Positions 1-6,263 are shown, numbered from the stretch's first letter. The stretch: DNA of 6,708 bases from Patulibacter sp. (GCA_023268575.1 JALRCL010000799.1:1-6708), one strand, 5' to 3'. Notes: generated by a model from the sequence alone, not told the origin. Numbers and translations are program-made.

Positions 1-47
1 CGGAGGAGTTCAACGGGGCCCTCCTGGAGTTCCTCGCCGAGGCCTGA
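1..47 (+). CDS. C-terminal fragment of an upstream gene, possibly alpha/beta hydrolase
   Basis: Only the last 14 codons and a TGA stop (45-47) are inside the window, in the frame beginning at base 3; they read EEFNGALLEFLAEA. A Glu/Pro-Glu-x-Phe-Asn-x-x-Leu-x-x-Phe-Leu ending is common in alpha/beta-hydrolase proteins, where it forms the last helix after the catalytic His. No catalytic residue is visible, so the family is inferred from a very short tail. A perfect hairpin starts 29 bases after the stop, and the next gene has its own promoter-like sequence, so this gene probably belongs to a separate transcription unit. That some gene ends here is fairly secure; the product is not. Confidence 0.45.
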   Translation, partial: EEFNGALLEFLAEA

Positions 48-75
48 CGGCGCCGGCGAGCGAGGGTTGCCGGCA

Positions 76-101
76 GCGGGGCGGCACCGACGCCGCCCCG
101 C
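76..101 (+). terminator. Perfect 10-bp hairpin, probable U-less terminator
   Basis: GCGGGGCGGC (76-85) pairs exactly with GCCGCCCCGC (92-101) around the 6-nt loop ACCGAC. The stem is all G/C and lies 29 bases after the upstream stop and before the promoter-like box of the thiolase gene. No T-tract follows; strong hairpins lacking one are commonly proposed as terminators in high-GC actinobacteria. The fold is seen in the sequence; its function as a terminator is inferred from position. Confidence 0.55.
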
Positions 102-141
102 GCGGAGGATCCCTGTCACGCACGCGATTTCGCGCGCTCGC

Positions 142-147
142 TACCCT
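142..147 (+). promoter_or_regulatory. Candidate -10 box (TACCCT) of the thiolase operon
   Basis: TACCCT matches the actinobacterial TAnnnT -10 pattern and sits in the context CGCTACCCT. Nearly the same string, CGCTACCGT, lies just before the SelO start at 6401. Transcription would begin near 154, giving a leader of about 47 nt that contains an ordinary Shine-Dalgarno site. I see no good -35 element at the expected distance. Confidence 0.35.
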
Positions 148-163
148 GTGGTCCTGCCGTCCA

Positions 164-174
164 TACCGACGGTA
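164..174. promoter_or_regulatory. 11-bp palindrome TACCGACGGTA in the operon leader
   Basis: TACCG and CGGTA form perfect inverted arms around a single A, about 10-20 bases after the proposed transcription start and before the Shine-Dalgarno. Its position and symmetry would suit a dimeric repressor of the lipid module. The arms are only 5 bp, which can arise by chance in GC-rich DNA, so this is a weak candidate. Confidence 0.2.
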
Positions 175-200
175 GGAAATCCTCCCCGGAGTCGGACCCC

Positions 201-1475
201 ATGACCACTGCACGCCGCGTCGCCATCCTCGGCGGCAATCGGATCCCGTTCGCGCGCTCCAACGCCCAGTACGCGAGCGCCAGCAACAGCGACATGCTCG
301 CCGCCGCCCTCGATGGGCTCGTGGAGCGCTACGACCTCCAGGGCGAGCACGTCGGCGAGGTCGCCGCCGGCGCCGTGGTGAAGCTCGCCCGGGACATCAA
401 CCTCACGCGCGAGGTCGTCCTCGGCTCGAAGCTCGCCAACTCGACGCCCGCGGTCGACATCGGCCAGGCCTGCGGCACCGGCCTGCAGGCGGTCACCTAC
501 ATCGCGAACAAGATCGCGCTCGGGCAGGCCGACTCCGGCATTGCCGGCGGCACCGACACGACGTCCGACCCGCCGATCGCGCTGGGCGACAAGCTTCGCC
601 ACAAGCTCGTGAAGGTGAACAACGCCCGCACGACGCAGGACCGGATCAAGGCGCTGCTCGCCATCCGCCCCGGCGACATCACGCTCGACTTCCCGGCCAA
701 CCGCGAGCCGCGCACCGGCAAGTCGATGGGCGATCACCAGGCGATCACCGCCAAGGAGTGGGGCATCACCCGCGAGGCGCAGGACGAGCTGACGGTCGCC
801 TCGCACAAGAACCTCGCGGCGGCCTACGAGCGCGGGTTCCTCGACGACCTCATCACCCCGTACCTCGGCCTGGAGCGCGACGGCAACCTGCGCCCCGACT
901 CGAGCCTGGAGAAGCTCGCGAAGCTCAAGCCGGTCTTCGGCGGCCCGCAGGGCACGATGACCGCGGGCAACTCGACGCCGCTCTCCGACGGCGCCTCGAC
1001 CGTCCTGCTCTCCACCGACGAGTGGGCGCAGGAGCACGGCATCGAGCCGCTCGCCTACCTCGTCGACGTCCAGACCTCCGCCGTCGGGTACGTCGAGGGC
1101 GAGGAGGGGCTGCTCATGGCCCCCGCCTACGCCGTCCCGACGCTCCTGGACCGCAACGGCCTGACGCTCCAGGACTTCGACTACTACGAGATCCACGAGG
1201 CGTTCGCCGCGCAGGTCCTCTCGACGCTCAAGGCGTGGGAGGACCCGACGTTCTGCAAGACGAAGCTCGGCCGCGACAAGCCGCTCGGCTCGATCGACCG
1301 CAGCAAGCTCAACGTCAACGGCGGCTCGCTCGCGGCCGCGCACCCGTTCGCCGCCACCGGCGGCCGGATCGTCCCGGCGCTCGCGAAGCAGCTGAAGGAG
1401 AAGGGCTCCGGTCGCGGCCTCATCTCGATCTGCGCCGCGGGCGGCCAGGGCGTCGTCGCGATCGTCGAGCGCTGA
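201..1475 (+). CDS. fadA2: Acetyl-CoA acetyltransferase (thiolase), FadA2/FadI type
   Basis: This is a 424-residue thiolase, a cytosolic enzyme that interconverts two acyl-CoAs with a 3-oxoacyl-CoA plus CoA. The nucleophile Cys91 lies in GQACGTGLQAV. Further family residues are the HEAFAAQ block (His332), HPFAATGGR (His381) and the C-terminal CAAGGQG (Cys411). The HPFAATGGR form and the length point to the FadI/mycobacterial FadA2 subgroup rather than FadA or PhaA. One oddity is that the residue before His381 is Ala380, where most thiolases have Gly (GHP). The ATG at 201 is preceded by GGAG at 188-191, nine bases upstream. It is followed after 33 bases by the FabG4-like gene, and Mycobacterium tuberculosis has the homologous genes as neighbours (Rv0243, Rv0242c, Rv0241c). 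Family assignment is very secure; chain length and direction are not readable. The symbol is by similarity. Confidence 0.93.
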   Translation: MTTARRVAILGGNRIPFARSNAQYASASNSDMLAAALDGLVERYDLQGEHVGEVAAGAVVKLARDINLTREVVLGSKLANSTPAVDIGQACGTGLQAVTYIANKIALGQADSGIAGGTDTTSDPPIALGDKLRHKLVKVNNARTTQDRIKALLAIRPGDITLDFPANREPRTGKSMGDHQAITAKEWGITREAQDELTVASHKNLAAAYERGFLDDLITPYLGLERDGNLRPDSSLEKLAKLKPVFGGPQGTMTAGNSTPLSDGASTVLLSTDEWAQEHGIEPLAYLVDVQTSAVGYVEGEEGLLMAPAYAVPTLLDRNGLTLQDFDYYEIHEAFAAQVLSTLKAWEDPTFCKTKLGRDKPLGSIDRSKLNVNGGSLAAAHPFAATGGRIVPALAKQLKEKGSGRGLISICAAGGQGVVAIVER

Positions 1476-1497
1476 GCGCGGACGCACGGACAGGACA

Positions 1498-1502
1498 GGG
1501 AG
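1498..1502 (+). promoter_or_regulatory. Ribosome binding site of the FabG4-like gene
   Basis: GGGAG, within AGGGAGA, is 6 bases before the ATG at 1509. It is the clearest Shine-Dalgarno in the window. It supports that start codon and translation from the same message as the thiolase, whose stop is only 33 bases upstream. Confidence 0.7.
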
Positions 1503-1508
1503 ATCCCC

Positions 1509-2909
1509 ATGGCTGATCGCTACCAGCAGTTCGTCAACAGCTTCGTCGGCAAGCAGATCGCGCCGAAGGTCGGCCTGCCGCAGCCGCCGTTCCTCAAGCG
1601 CCACCGTCCCGGCGCTCCGGTCGTGGCCGGGCCGGTCGTCTTCGGCCAGGCGCCGGGCGGCCTGCTCGCCGGCGACGTCGGGCGGGTGCTCGCGGTGATC
1701 GGCGCCGAGACCTGGACGACCGAGGAGGGCGACCTCCGGTCCGCCGTCACCGACGCGGGCCTCGCCCCGAAGATCTGGGCGCCGGGCGCCGGCGGGGACC
1801 AGAAGTTCCACGGCCTCGTCTTCGACGCGACGGGCATCTCCTCGCCGGCCGAGCTCGCCGCCCTGCACGCGTTCTTCCAGCCGCTGGCGCGCCGGATCAC
1901 CGGCTCGGGCCGCGTGATCGTCCTGGGGACCACCCCCGAGCTGCTCGAGGGCTCCTCGCGGATCGCCCAGCGCGCGCTCGAGGGCTTCACCCGCTCGTTC
2001 GCGAAGGAGATCGGCGGCAAGGGCGCCACGGTCCAGCTCGTCTACGTCGCGCCCGGCGCCGGCGACCGGATCGAGTCGACGCTCCGGTTCCTGCTCTCCC
2101 CGAAGTCGGCCTTCGTCGACGGTCAGGTGATCCGGATCAGCGCGGGCGAGAAGGCCGAGCTGAACTGGACCGAGCCGCTGAAGGGCAAGGTCGCCCTCGT
2201 CACCGGCGCCTCGCGCGGGATCGGCGAGGCGATCGCCGAGACCCTCGCCCGCGACGGCGCGCACGTCGTCGGCCTGGACATCGAGCCGCTCGCCGAGGAC
2301 CTGCAGAAGGTCGTCGACCGGATCGGGGGCTCGGCGATCACGTTCGACGTCACCGCCGAGGACGCGCCGAAGCAGCTCGCGGAGTACCTCGCGAGCGAGC
2401 ACGGCGGCGTCGACGTCGTCGTGCACAACGCCGGCATCACGCGCGACAAGCTCCTGGCGAACATGAAGCCCGAGGTCTGGGCCCAGGTCATCGGCGTGAA
2501 CCTCGAGGCGCCCGAGCGGATCACCCGCGAGCTCCTCGACGCGAAGGCGATCAGCCAGGGCGGCCGCGTCATCGGCGTCGCCTCGATCGCCGGCGTCGCC
2601 GGCAACCGCGGCCAGACGAACTACGGCGCATCGAAGGCCGGCGTCATCGGGTTCGTCGATGCGCTCGCCGACGAGGTCGCCGCGCAGGGGATCACGATCA
2701 ATGCCGTCGCGCCGGGCTTCATCGAGACGAAGATGACCGCCGCGATCCCGCTCGGCATCCGCGAGGCCGGCCGCCGCATGTCCTCCCTCGGTCAGGGGGG
2801 CCTGCCGGTCGACGTCGCCGAGACGATCGCCTGGTACGCGAGCCCCGGCTCCGGCGGCGTGAACGGCAACACCGTCCGCGTCTGCGGCCAGAGCCTCATC
2901 GGCGCCTAG
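1509..2909 (+). CDS. fabG4: Two-domain (high-molecular-weight) 3-oxoacyl-ACP/CoA reductase, FabG4 type
   Basis: The 466-residue product is almost twice the length of classical FabG (about 245) and matches the FabG4 layout. Residues 1-215 form a degenerate Rossmann/flavodoxin-like domain without a nucleotide-binding glycine motif, and residues 222-466 form a complete SDR ketoreductase. SDR landmarks are TGASRGIG (232-239), Asp280, NAG (307-309), and the catalytic tetrad Asn331, Ser359, Tyr372, Lys376, then PG at 402-403. Asp257 after the second strand favours NAD(H), as reported for mycobacterial FabG4. The blocks AGNRGQTNY, NAVAPGFIET and the C-terminal RVCGQSLIGA closely resemble mycobacterial FabG4. 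The enzyme would interconvert 3-oxoacyl and (R)-3-hydroxyacyl thioesters between the flanking thiolase and dehydratase. Family assignment is very secure; carrier preference (CoA or ACP) is inferred to be mainly CoA from the neighbouring thiolase. Confidence 0.93.
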   Translation: MADRYQQFVNSFVGKQIAPKVGLPQPPFLKRHRPGAPVVAGPVVFGQAPGGLLAGDVGRVLAVIGAETWTTEEGDLRSAVTDAGLAPKIWAPGAGGDQKFHGLVFDATGISSPAELAALHAFFQPLARRITGSGRVIVLGTTPELLEGSSRIAQRALEGFTRSFAKEIGGKGATVQLVYVAPGAGDRIESTLRFLLSPKSAFVDGQVIRISAGEKAELNWTEPLKGKVALVTGASRGIGEAIAETLARDGAHVVGLDIEPLAEDLQKVVDRIGGSAITFDVTAEDAPKQLAEYLASEHGGVDVVVHNAGITRDKLLANMKPEVWAQVIGVNLEAPERITRELLDAKAISQGGRVIGVASIAGVAGNRGQTNYGASKAGVIGFVDALADEVAAQGITINAVAPGFIETKMTAAIPLGIREAGRRMSSLGQGGLPVDVAETIAWYASPGSGGVNGNTVRVCGQSLIGA

Positions 2910-2940
2910 AGACCATCGGGCCCCGTCCCGGGCGGCGTCT

Positions 2941-2970
2941 CGTCGATGGCCTCGGCCACCGGCATCGACG
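2941..2970 (+). repeat. Inverted repeat between the fabG4-like and htdX-like genes
   Basis: CGTCGATG (2941-2948) and CATCGACG (2963-2970) form a perfect 8-bp stem with a 14-nt loop, in the 107-base gap inside the presumed operon. An alternative 6-bp pairing, CCATCG (2913-2918) with CGATGG (2944-2949), uses the same bases. The rest of the gap (2910-3016) shows no clear promoter and no ORF. The hairpin could attenuate or process the message upstream of the dehydratase, or stabilise the mRNA; no function is shown. Confidence 0.35.
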
Positions 2971-3016
2971 TGGCCCGGGACACCCGCAGCCTCCCACTCG
3001 AGATCGGACCAGCCAC

Positions 3017-3928
3017 ATGACCGAGAAGACCCTCGTGACCGCGTCCGTGCGCAAGCTCGCGGCACCCCCCGGCACGCTCGGCCTCTACGGCCGGGCGGCC
3101 CTCCCGCTGATCCCCGGCGCGACGAAGCTCCCGTTCGTCGCCGGGGCGGCGCGCGAGCTGCCCGACCTCACCCTGACGCTCGAGGGCGTGCGGGTGAACG
3201 TCGAGAAGCTGCGCGCCTACGCCGACGTCTGTGGCTTCACGCTGCGCAACGACCTGCCGGTGACGTACCCGTTCGTCCTCGGCTTCCCGCTGCACATGGC
3301 GCTCATGACGAGCGGCAGCTTCCCGTTTCCGGCGATCGGGCTCGTGCACATGCACAACCGGATCGTCCAGCACCGGCCGATCTCGATCGCCGAGGCGCTC
3401 GACGTGGCCGTCACGACGCGCAACCTGCAGCCGCACCCGAAGGGCCGCACCTTCGAGCTCGTCACCGAGGTCCGGTCCGGCGGCGAGCTCGTCTGGGAGG
3501 ACATCGCGACGATCTTCCGTCGCGGCAGCGGCTCCAAGGACGCGACGCCCGCCGAGGATCCCACCGCGGGCGTCGGCGACCTCGGCATCGCGACCCCGAC
3601 GACCTGGAAGGTCCCCGCCAACCAGGGCCGCAGGTACGCCGCCGTCTCCGGCGACGTCAACCCGATCCACCTGCACCCGCTGAGCGCGAAGCTCCTCGGC
3701 TTCCCCCGCGCGATCGCGCACGGCATGTGGACGAAGGCCCGCTCGCTGGCGGCGATCGCCGACCAGCTCCCGGCCTCCTACGCCGTCGACGTCCGCTTCC
3801 AGCGCCCGGTCCTCCTGCCCGCGACGGTCGCCTTCGGCTCGGCCGGCGTCGGCGAGCAGCTCGCGTTCGTCCTGCAGGACGATCGCAAGGGCACCCCGCA
3901 CCTGCGGGGCGTCGTCCAGGCGCGGTAG
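3017..3928 (+). CDS. htdX: MaoC-family (R)-specific 3-hydroxyacyl-thioester dehydratase/enoyl hydratase, HtdX type
   Basis: The 303-residue product is a double hot-dog protein. Residues about 50-170 are a substrate-binding, non-catalytic hot-dog fold with a conserved TYPFVLGFPLHMALM segment. Residues about 190-300 are the catalytic hydratase-2 domain. The signature YAAVSGDVNPIHLHP (207-221) supplies the Asp213/His218 dyad, followed by GFPRAIAHGMW (228-238). It should interconvert (R)-3-hydroxyacyl and trans-2-enoyl thioesters, taking the product of the FabG4-like reductase. Length, architecture and position next to fabG4 match mycobacterial HtdX (Rv0241c, about 280 residues). The ATG at 3017 is the first start codon after the previous stop in this frame; only a weak GGA (3006-3008) precedes it. 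The 107-base gap is wider than the first operon gap but co-transcription still looks likely. Family assignment is secure; the exact substrate is unknown. Confidence 0.9.
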   Translation: MTEKTLVTASVRKLAAPPGTLGLYGRAALPLIPGATKLPFVAGAARELPDLTLTLEGVRVNVEKLRAYADVCGFTLRNDLPVTYPFVLGFPLHMALMTSGSFPFPAIGLVHMHNRIVQHRPISIAEALDVAVTTRNLQPHPKGRTFELVTEVRSGGELVWEDIATIFRRGSGSKDATPAEDPTAGVGDLGIATPTTWKVPANQGRRYAAVSGDVNPIHLHPLSAKLLGFPRAIAHGMWTKARSLAAIADQLPASYAVDVRFQRPVLLPATVAFGSAGVGEQLAFVLQDDRKGTPHLRGVVQAR

Positions 3929-3929
3929 C

Positions 3930-3950
3930 TCGGTCCCGGACGAGGACCGA
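3930..3950 (+). terminator. Hairpin just after the dehydratase stop, candidate terminator
   Basis: TCGGTCC (3930-3936) pairs perfectly with GGACCGA (3944-3950) around the 7-nt loop CGGACGA, beginning two bases after the TAG stop. There is no T-tract. Its position at the end of the lipid module and upstream of a separate promoter-like element favours transcription termination or 3'-end stabilisation. Confidence 0.45.
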
Positions 3951-3960
3951 CGAGCCTCGC

Positions 3961-3989
3961 TTGACCGGTGGTGAGCGGAGCGCGACGCT
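3961..3989 (+). promoter_or_regulatory. Candidate promoter for the winged-helix gene, possibly leaderless
   Basis: TTGACC (3961-3966) is an excellent -35. Seventeen bases later comes GACGCT (3984-3989), which keeps only the A and final T of TAnnnT. If used, transcription would start about 7 bases after the -10 box, at the GTG at 3996 itself, giving a leaderless mRNA; this fits the lack of any Shine-Dalgarno there. The -10 match is poor, so confidence is low. Confidence 0.3.
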
Positions 3990-3995
3990 CCGCTC
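3973..3995. repeat. Perfect 10-bp inverted repeat abutting the GTG start
   Basis: GAGCGGAGCG (3973-3982) and CGCTCCGCTC (3986-3995) are exact inverted copies separated by CGA, and the second arm ends on the base before the GTG codon at 3996. It overlaps the spacer and -10 of the proposed promoter, so it would suit an operator. As RNA it would fold into a tight stem blocking ribosome entry, or end transcripts coming from the lipid module. Confidence 0.6.
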
Positions 3996-4724
3996 GTGCC
4001 ACCCGCCGGATTCGACGAAGAGGACGAGCTCGACGGGTCGCCGGAACCGGCCGCCGCCGGTGCCGGGGACGGTGGGAACGGTGGGAGGGGACCCGGCCCG
4101 GACGTCGCGCTCCGCTTCGGCGACGACGGGGACGAGGAGGCGGACGACGAGGAGTGGCTCGACGAGCCACCCTGGCGTGACGGTGCGTGGACCCAAGCGG
4201 GCTATCGCGAGATGCGGGCCGCAGACGGTGCTTGGGAGGAGCCGTGGGTCGAGGATGACGACGAGACCTGGGAGCTCGACGACGACGAGCCATGGGACGC
4301 CCCGGGGTGGCAGGGACGGGCGTTGCGGGACCGCGTTTCGTGGGCGGGATGGTCGATCGCGCTCGCGGCGGTCCACGCCGCGATCACCGCCCGCCGGGCG
4401 TTCCGGGACGGGCTCGACACGGGGCTCGAGCCGCTCGAGCTCCAAGCCCTCGTCGTCCTCGGCTCGGTCGACGCGGCACCGGACGAACGCCTGACCGTTC
4501 GAGGCCTGGCGTCCGCCCTCGCGGTGCAGGAGGCGACGGCCCGGAGCCTCATCCGCGGCCTCGTATCGAACGACCTCCTGCAACAGATCGAAGACGCCCC
4601 GGACGGTGAGCATCTCGTCGTGACTGAGGCGGGGTTCGCCGCGCTCGGCCGCTGGCTGGAACGGATCGCTCCGGCGTTCGGGGATTGGCCACCGAAGGCG
4701 CCGCAGGTCGACGACGCCGGTTGA
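3996..4724 (+). CDS. MarR-like winged-helix protein with a long acidic, Trp-rich N-terminus
   Basis: The 242-residue product falls in two parts. Residues 1-105 look disordered and extremely acidic, with 36 Asp/Glu and eight Trp (54, 60, 65, 80, 84, 92, 100, 105) in recurring units such as DGAW (62-65, 77-80), EEPW and DEPW. Residues about 115-225 resemble a MarR-type fold: a dimerisation-like helix, then LEPLELQALVVL, a helix-turn-helix near 166-195 (TVRGLASALAVQEATARSLI) and a wing ending VVTEAG (208-213). The wing is short and lacks the Asp-x-Arg seen in typical MarR proteins. GTG at 3996 is the first usable start after an in-frame TGA at 3972-3974 and has no Shine-Dalgarno. The next Met codon (residue 73) would remove most of the acidic part, but third-position G/C holds through it, so I keep the longer form. 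It converges with the MFS transporter gene. Role as a regulator is inferred; the ligand and target are unknown. Confidence 0.7.
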   Translation: MPPAGFDEEDELDGSPEPAAAGAGDGGNGGRGPGPDVALRFGDDGDEEADDEEWLDEPPWRDGAWTQAGYREMRAADGAWEEPWVEDDDETWELDDDEPWDAPGWQGRALRDRVSWAGWSIALAAVHAAITARRAFRDGLDTGLEPLELQALVVLGSVDAAPDERLTVRGLASALAVQEATARSLIRGLVSNDLLQQIEDAPDGEHLVVTEAGFAALGRWLERIAPAFGDWPPKAPQVDDAG

Positions 4725-4756
4725 CCCCATGGCGGCGCCGTTCACGGACGACCGCC

Positions 4757-4768
4757 GATCGGCCGATC
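4757..4768. repeat. 12-bp perfect palindrome between convergent genes
   Basis: GATCGGCCGATC reads the same on both strands and lies in the 55-base gap (4725-4779) between the convergent winged-helix and transporter genes. As RNA it gives only a short stem, so it is a poor bidirectional terminator on its own. Nothing else is recognisable in this gap. Confidence 0.25.
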
Positions 4769-4779
4769 CGCGTTCGGCC

Positions 4780-6243
4780 TCAGCGCCCAGCGGGGCTCGG
4801 CAGCCCGTCGGCCTCGAGCCCCGCGGCACCGAGCAGCCCTTCCTCGCGCTCGCGGAGCTCGAGGTCGCGGGGACGCGGCCGGGGCTCGCCGGACGGGCGG
4901 CCGGGCAGGACCCAGGCGAGCACGGCGGCGACGAGGCCGAGCAGGGCGGCGACGAGGAAGGTCCGGTGGTACGCCGTCGGATCGCTGGGACCGTCGCCGC
5001 CGAAGATCCGCAGGAAGGTCACCGCCAGGCCGCTGCCGATCGAGAAGCCGACGTAGCGGACCACCTGGTAGAAGCTCAGCGCGCTCGAGGTCTCGGTCGC
5101 CGGGACCGCCGGGACGATGAGGCCCGGCATCGCGACGAACGTGCAGCCGAGGCCGAGGCCGACGAGGCCCATCGTCACCATCGCCTGCCACAGGTGGTCG
5201 CCGGTCAGGCCGAAGAACGTCGCGCCGATCGCGATCACCACGGAGCCGATCGGGATCGTCGCCCGCGCCCCGTAGCGGCGCTCGAGCACCGGCGCCACGC
5301 GACTGGCCACCGCGCTCATGATCGACACCGGCACGAGCGTCAGGCCGGCGACGAACGTCGTCTCCGCCAGGCCGCGGTCGAGCTGCACGTACTGCGTCAT
5401 GAGGCTCAGCAGGAGGTACATCGCCATGCCGAGCACGAGCGACGTGCCGTTCGCCGTCAGCACCGCGCGGTGGCGCAGCAGCCGCAGCTCCACGAGCGGC
5501 GCCGGGGTCCGCAGGGCCTGCCGCGACCACGCCGCCAGCAGGACGACCGCCGCGGCGAGCAGACCGAGCGTCCGGCCGTCGGCCCAGCCCCAGTCCGGCC
5601 CGCGCTCGACGCCCACGAGCAGCGCGAGCAGCCCGAAGGACACGAGGGCCGTGCCGACCGGGTCCAGCGAGGTCGGCGCGCGATCGGCCGGCGCCGCCGG
5701 CACCGTCCAGATCGCCAGCGCCAGCGCGATGCCCGACGCGACCGCGCCGAACCAGTAGGCGGTCGAGATCGTGCCGAACTCGGCGATGAGGCCGGTGATC
5801 GGGTAGCCGAGGCCGATCCCGATCGCCGCCGACAGCGACAGGGCGGCGATCGTCCGTGCCCGCAGGCGCTCCTCGACGTGGTCGCGCGCCACCGCCATCG
5901 CCAGCGGCAGCAGCGCCAGGCCGAACCCCTGCAGCGCGCGACCGGCGATGAGGACGCCGAGGCTCGAGGCGAGCGCCGCGAGCACGCCGCCCGCCACGAC
6001 GACGCCGAGCGCGCCGAGCAGCACCGGTCGGCGGTGGGGGCCGTCGCCGAGGCGCCCGAGGATCGGCGCGGCGACGGCGCCGACGAGCATCGTCACGGTC
6101 AGCGACCACTGGGCGGTCCCGATGTCGGCGCCGTAGTGCTCCGCGATCACGGGGATCAGCGGCGCGCCCAGGCTGCTGACGACCGCGGCCATCAGGCCGA
6201 CGGTCACGAGCGCGGGGGCGAGGGCGGCGCGGCGGAGGGGCAT
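4780..6243 (-). CDS. MFS transporter, DHA2 (14-TM) drug/proton antiporter-like
   Basis: This is a 487-residue inner-membrane protein with about 14 hydrophobic segments (roughly 9-31, 47-64, 74-95, 98-117, 133-153, 161-181, 196-212, 225-240, 262-282, 295-313, 328-346, 353-378, 390-410, 428-447), the EmrB/QacA layout. Motif A is GRLGDGPHRR (63-72) with Asp67. Motif B is GRALQGFG (101-108) with Arg102. Motif C appears as GIGLGYPITG (142-151), the antiporter signature of TM5. The last 40 residues are a charged cytoplasmic tail. I chose the ATG at 6243; a GTG at 6264 would add seven residues including a TTA leucine codon, rare in such GC-rich DNA, and would overlap the palindrome upstream. Neither start has a Shine-Dalgarno. 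It probably exports lipophilic compounds using the proton gradient; the substrate cannot be told. Confidence 0.88.
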   Translation of the reverse strand: MPLRRAALAPALVTVGLMAAVVSSLGAPLIPVIAEHYGADIGTAQWSLTVTMLVGAVAAPILGRLGDGPHRRPVLLGALGVVVAGGVLAALASSLGVLIAGRALQGFGLALLPLAMAVARDHVEERLRARTIAALSLSAAIGIGLGYPITGLIAEFGTISTAYWFGAVASGIALALAIWTVPAAPADRAPTSLDPVGTALVSFGLLALLVGVERGPDWGWADGRTLGLLAAAVVLLAAWSRQALRTPAPLVELRLLRHRAVLTANGTSLVLGMAMYLLLSLMTQYVQLDRGLAETTFVAGLTLVPVSIMSAVASRVAPVLERRYGARATIPIGSVVIAIGATFFGLTGDHLWQAMVTMGLVGLGLGCTFVAMPGLIVPAVPATETSSALSFYQVVRYVGFSIGSGLAVTFLRIFGGDGPSDPTAYHRTFLVAALLGLVAAVLAWVLPGRPSGEPRPRPRDLELREREEGLLGAAGLEADGLPSPAGR

Positions 6244-6254
6244 GCGCCACGGGA

Positions 6255-6260
6255 ACTCTA
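6255..6260 (-). promoter_or_regulatory. Candidate -10 box (TAGAGT) of the transporter gene
   Basis: Read on the minus strand, TAGAGT fits TAnnnT and ends 11 bases before the ATG at 6243, which would give a leader of only about 5 nt. This agrees with the missing Shine-Dalgarno. No convincing -35 is seen; the palindrome at 6264-6281 occupies the spacer region. Confidence 0.3.
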
Positions 6261-6263
6261 ACA

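Noticed and set aside
758..1516. 252-codon plus-strand frame inside the thiolase gene
   Set aside because: It is an out-of-frame Arg-rich translation overlapping conserved thiolase coding sequence.
141..3065. 974-codon open frame on the minus strand opposite the thiolase and reductase genes
   Set aside because: Its product is low-complexity Arg/Asp/Ala/Gly-rich with no recognisable fold, and it lies antisense to two textbook enzymes. Long stop-free antisense frames are expected where the coding strand has G/C-biased third positions.
4212..4214. ATG as an alternative start of the winged-helix gene (residue 73)
   Set aside because: No good ribosome site precedes it, and coding-type third-position bias extends upstream to the GTG at 3996. 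It cannot be fully excluded.
2906..4829. Two long minus-strand frames opposite the dehydratase and winged-helix genes
   Set aside because: Both have shadow-type composition, and the plus-strand genes carry clear MaoC and MarR-like motifs.
4729..6261. 510-codon open frame on the plus strand across the MFS gene
   Set aside because: It is antisense to a clear 14-TM transporter with motifs A, B and C. The translation is Arg/Gln/His/Asp-rich and repeats like a frame shadow.
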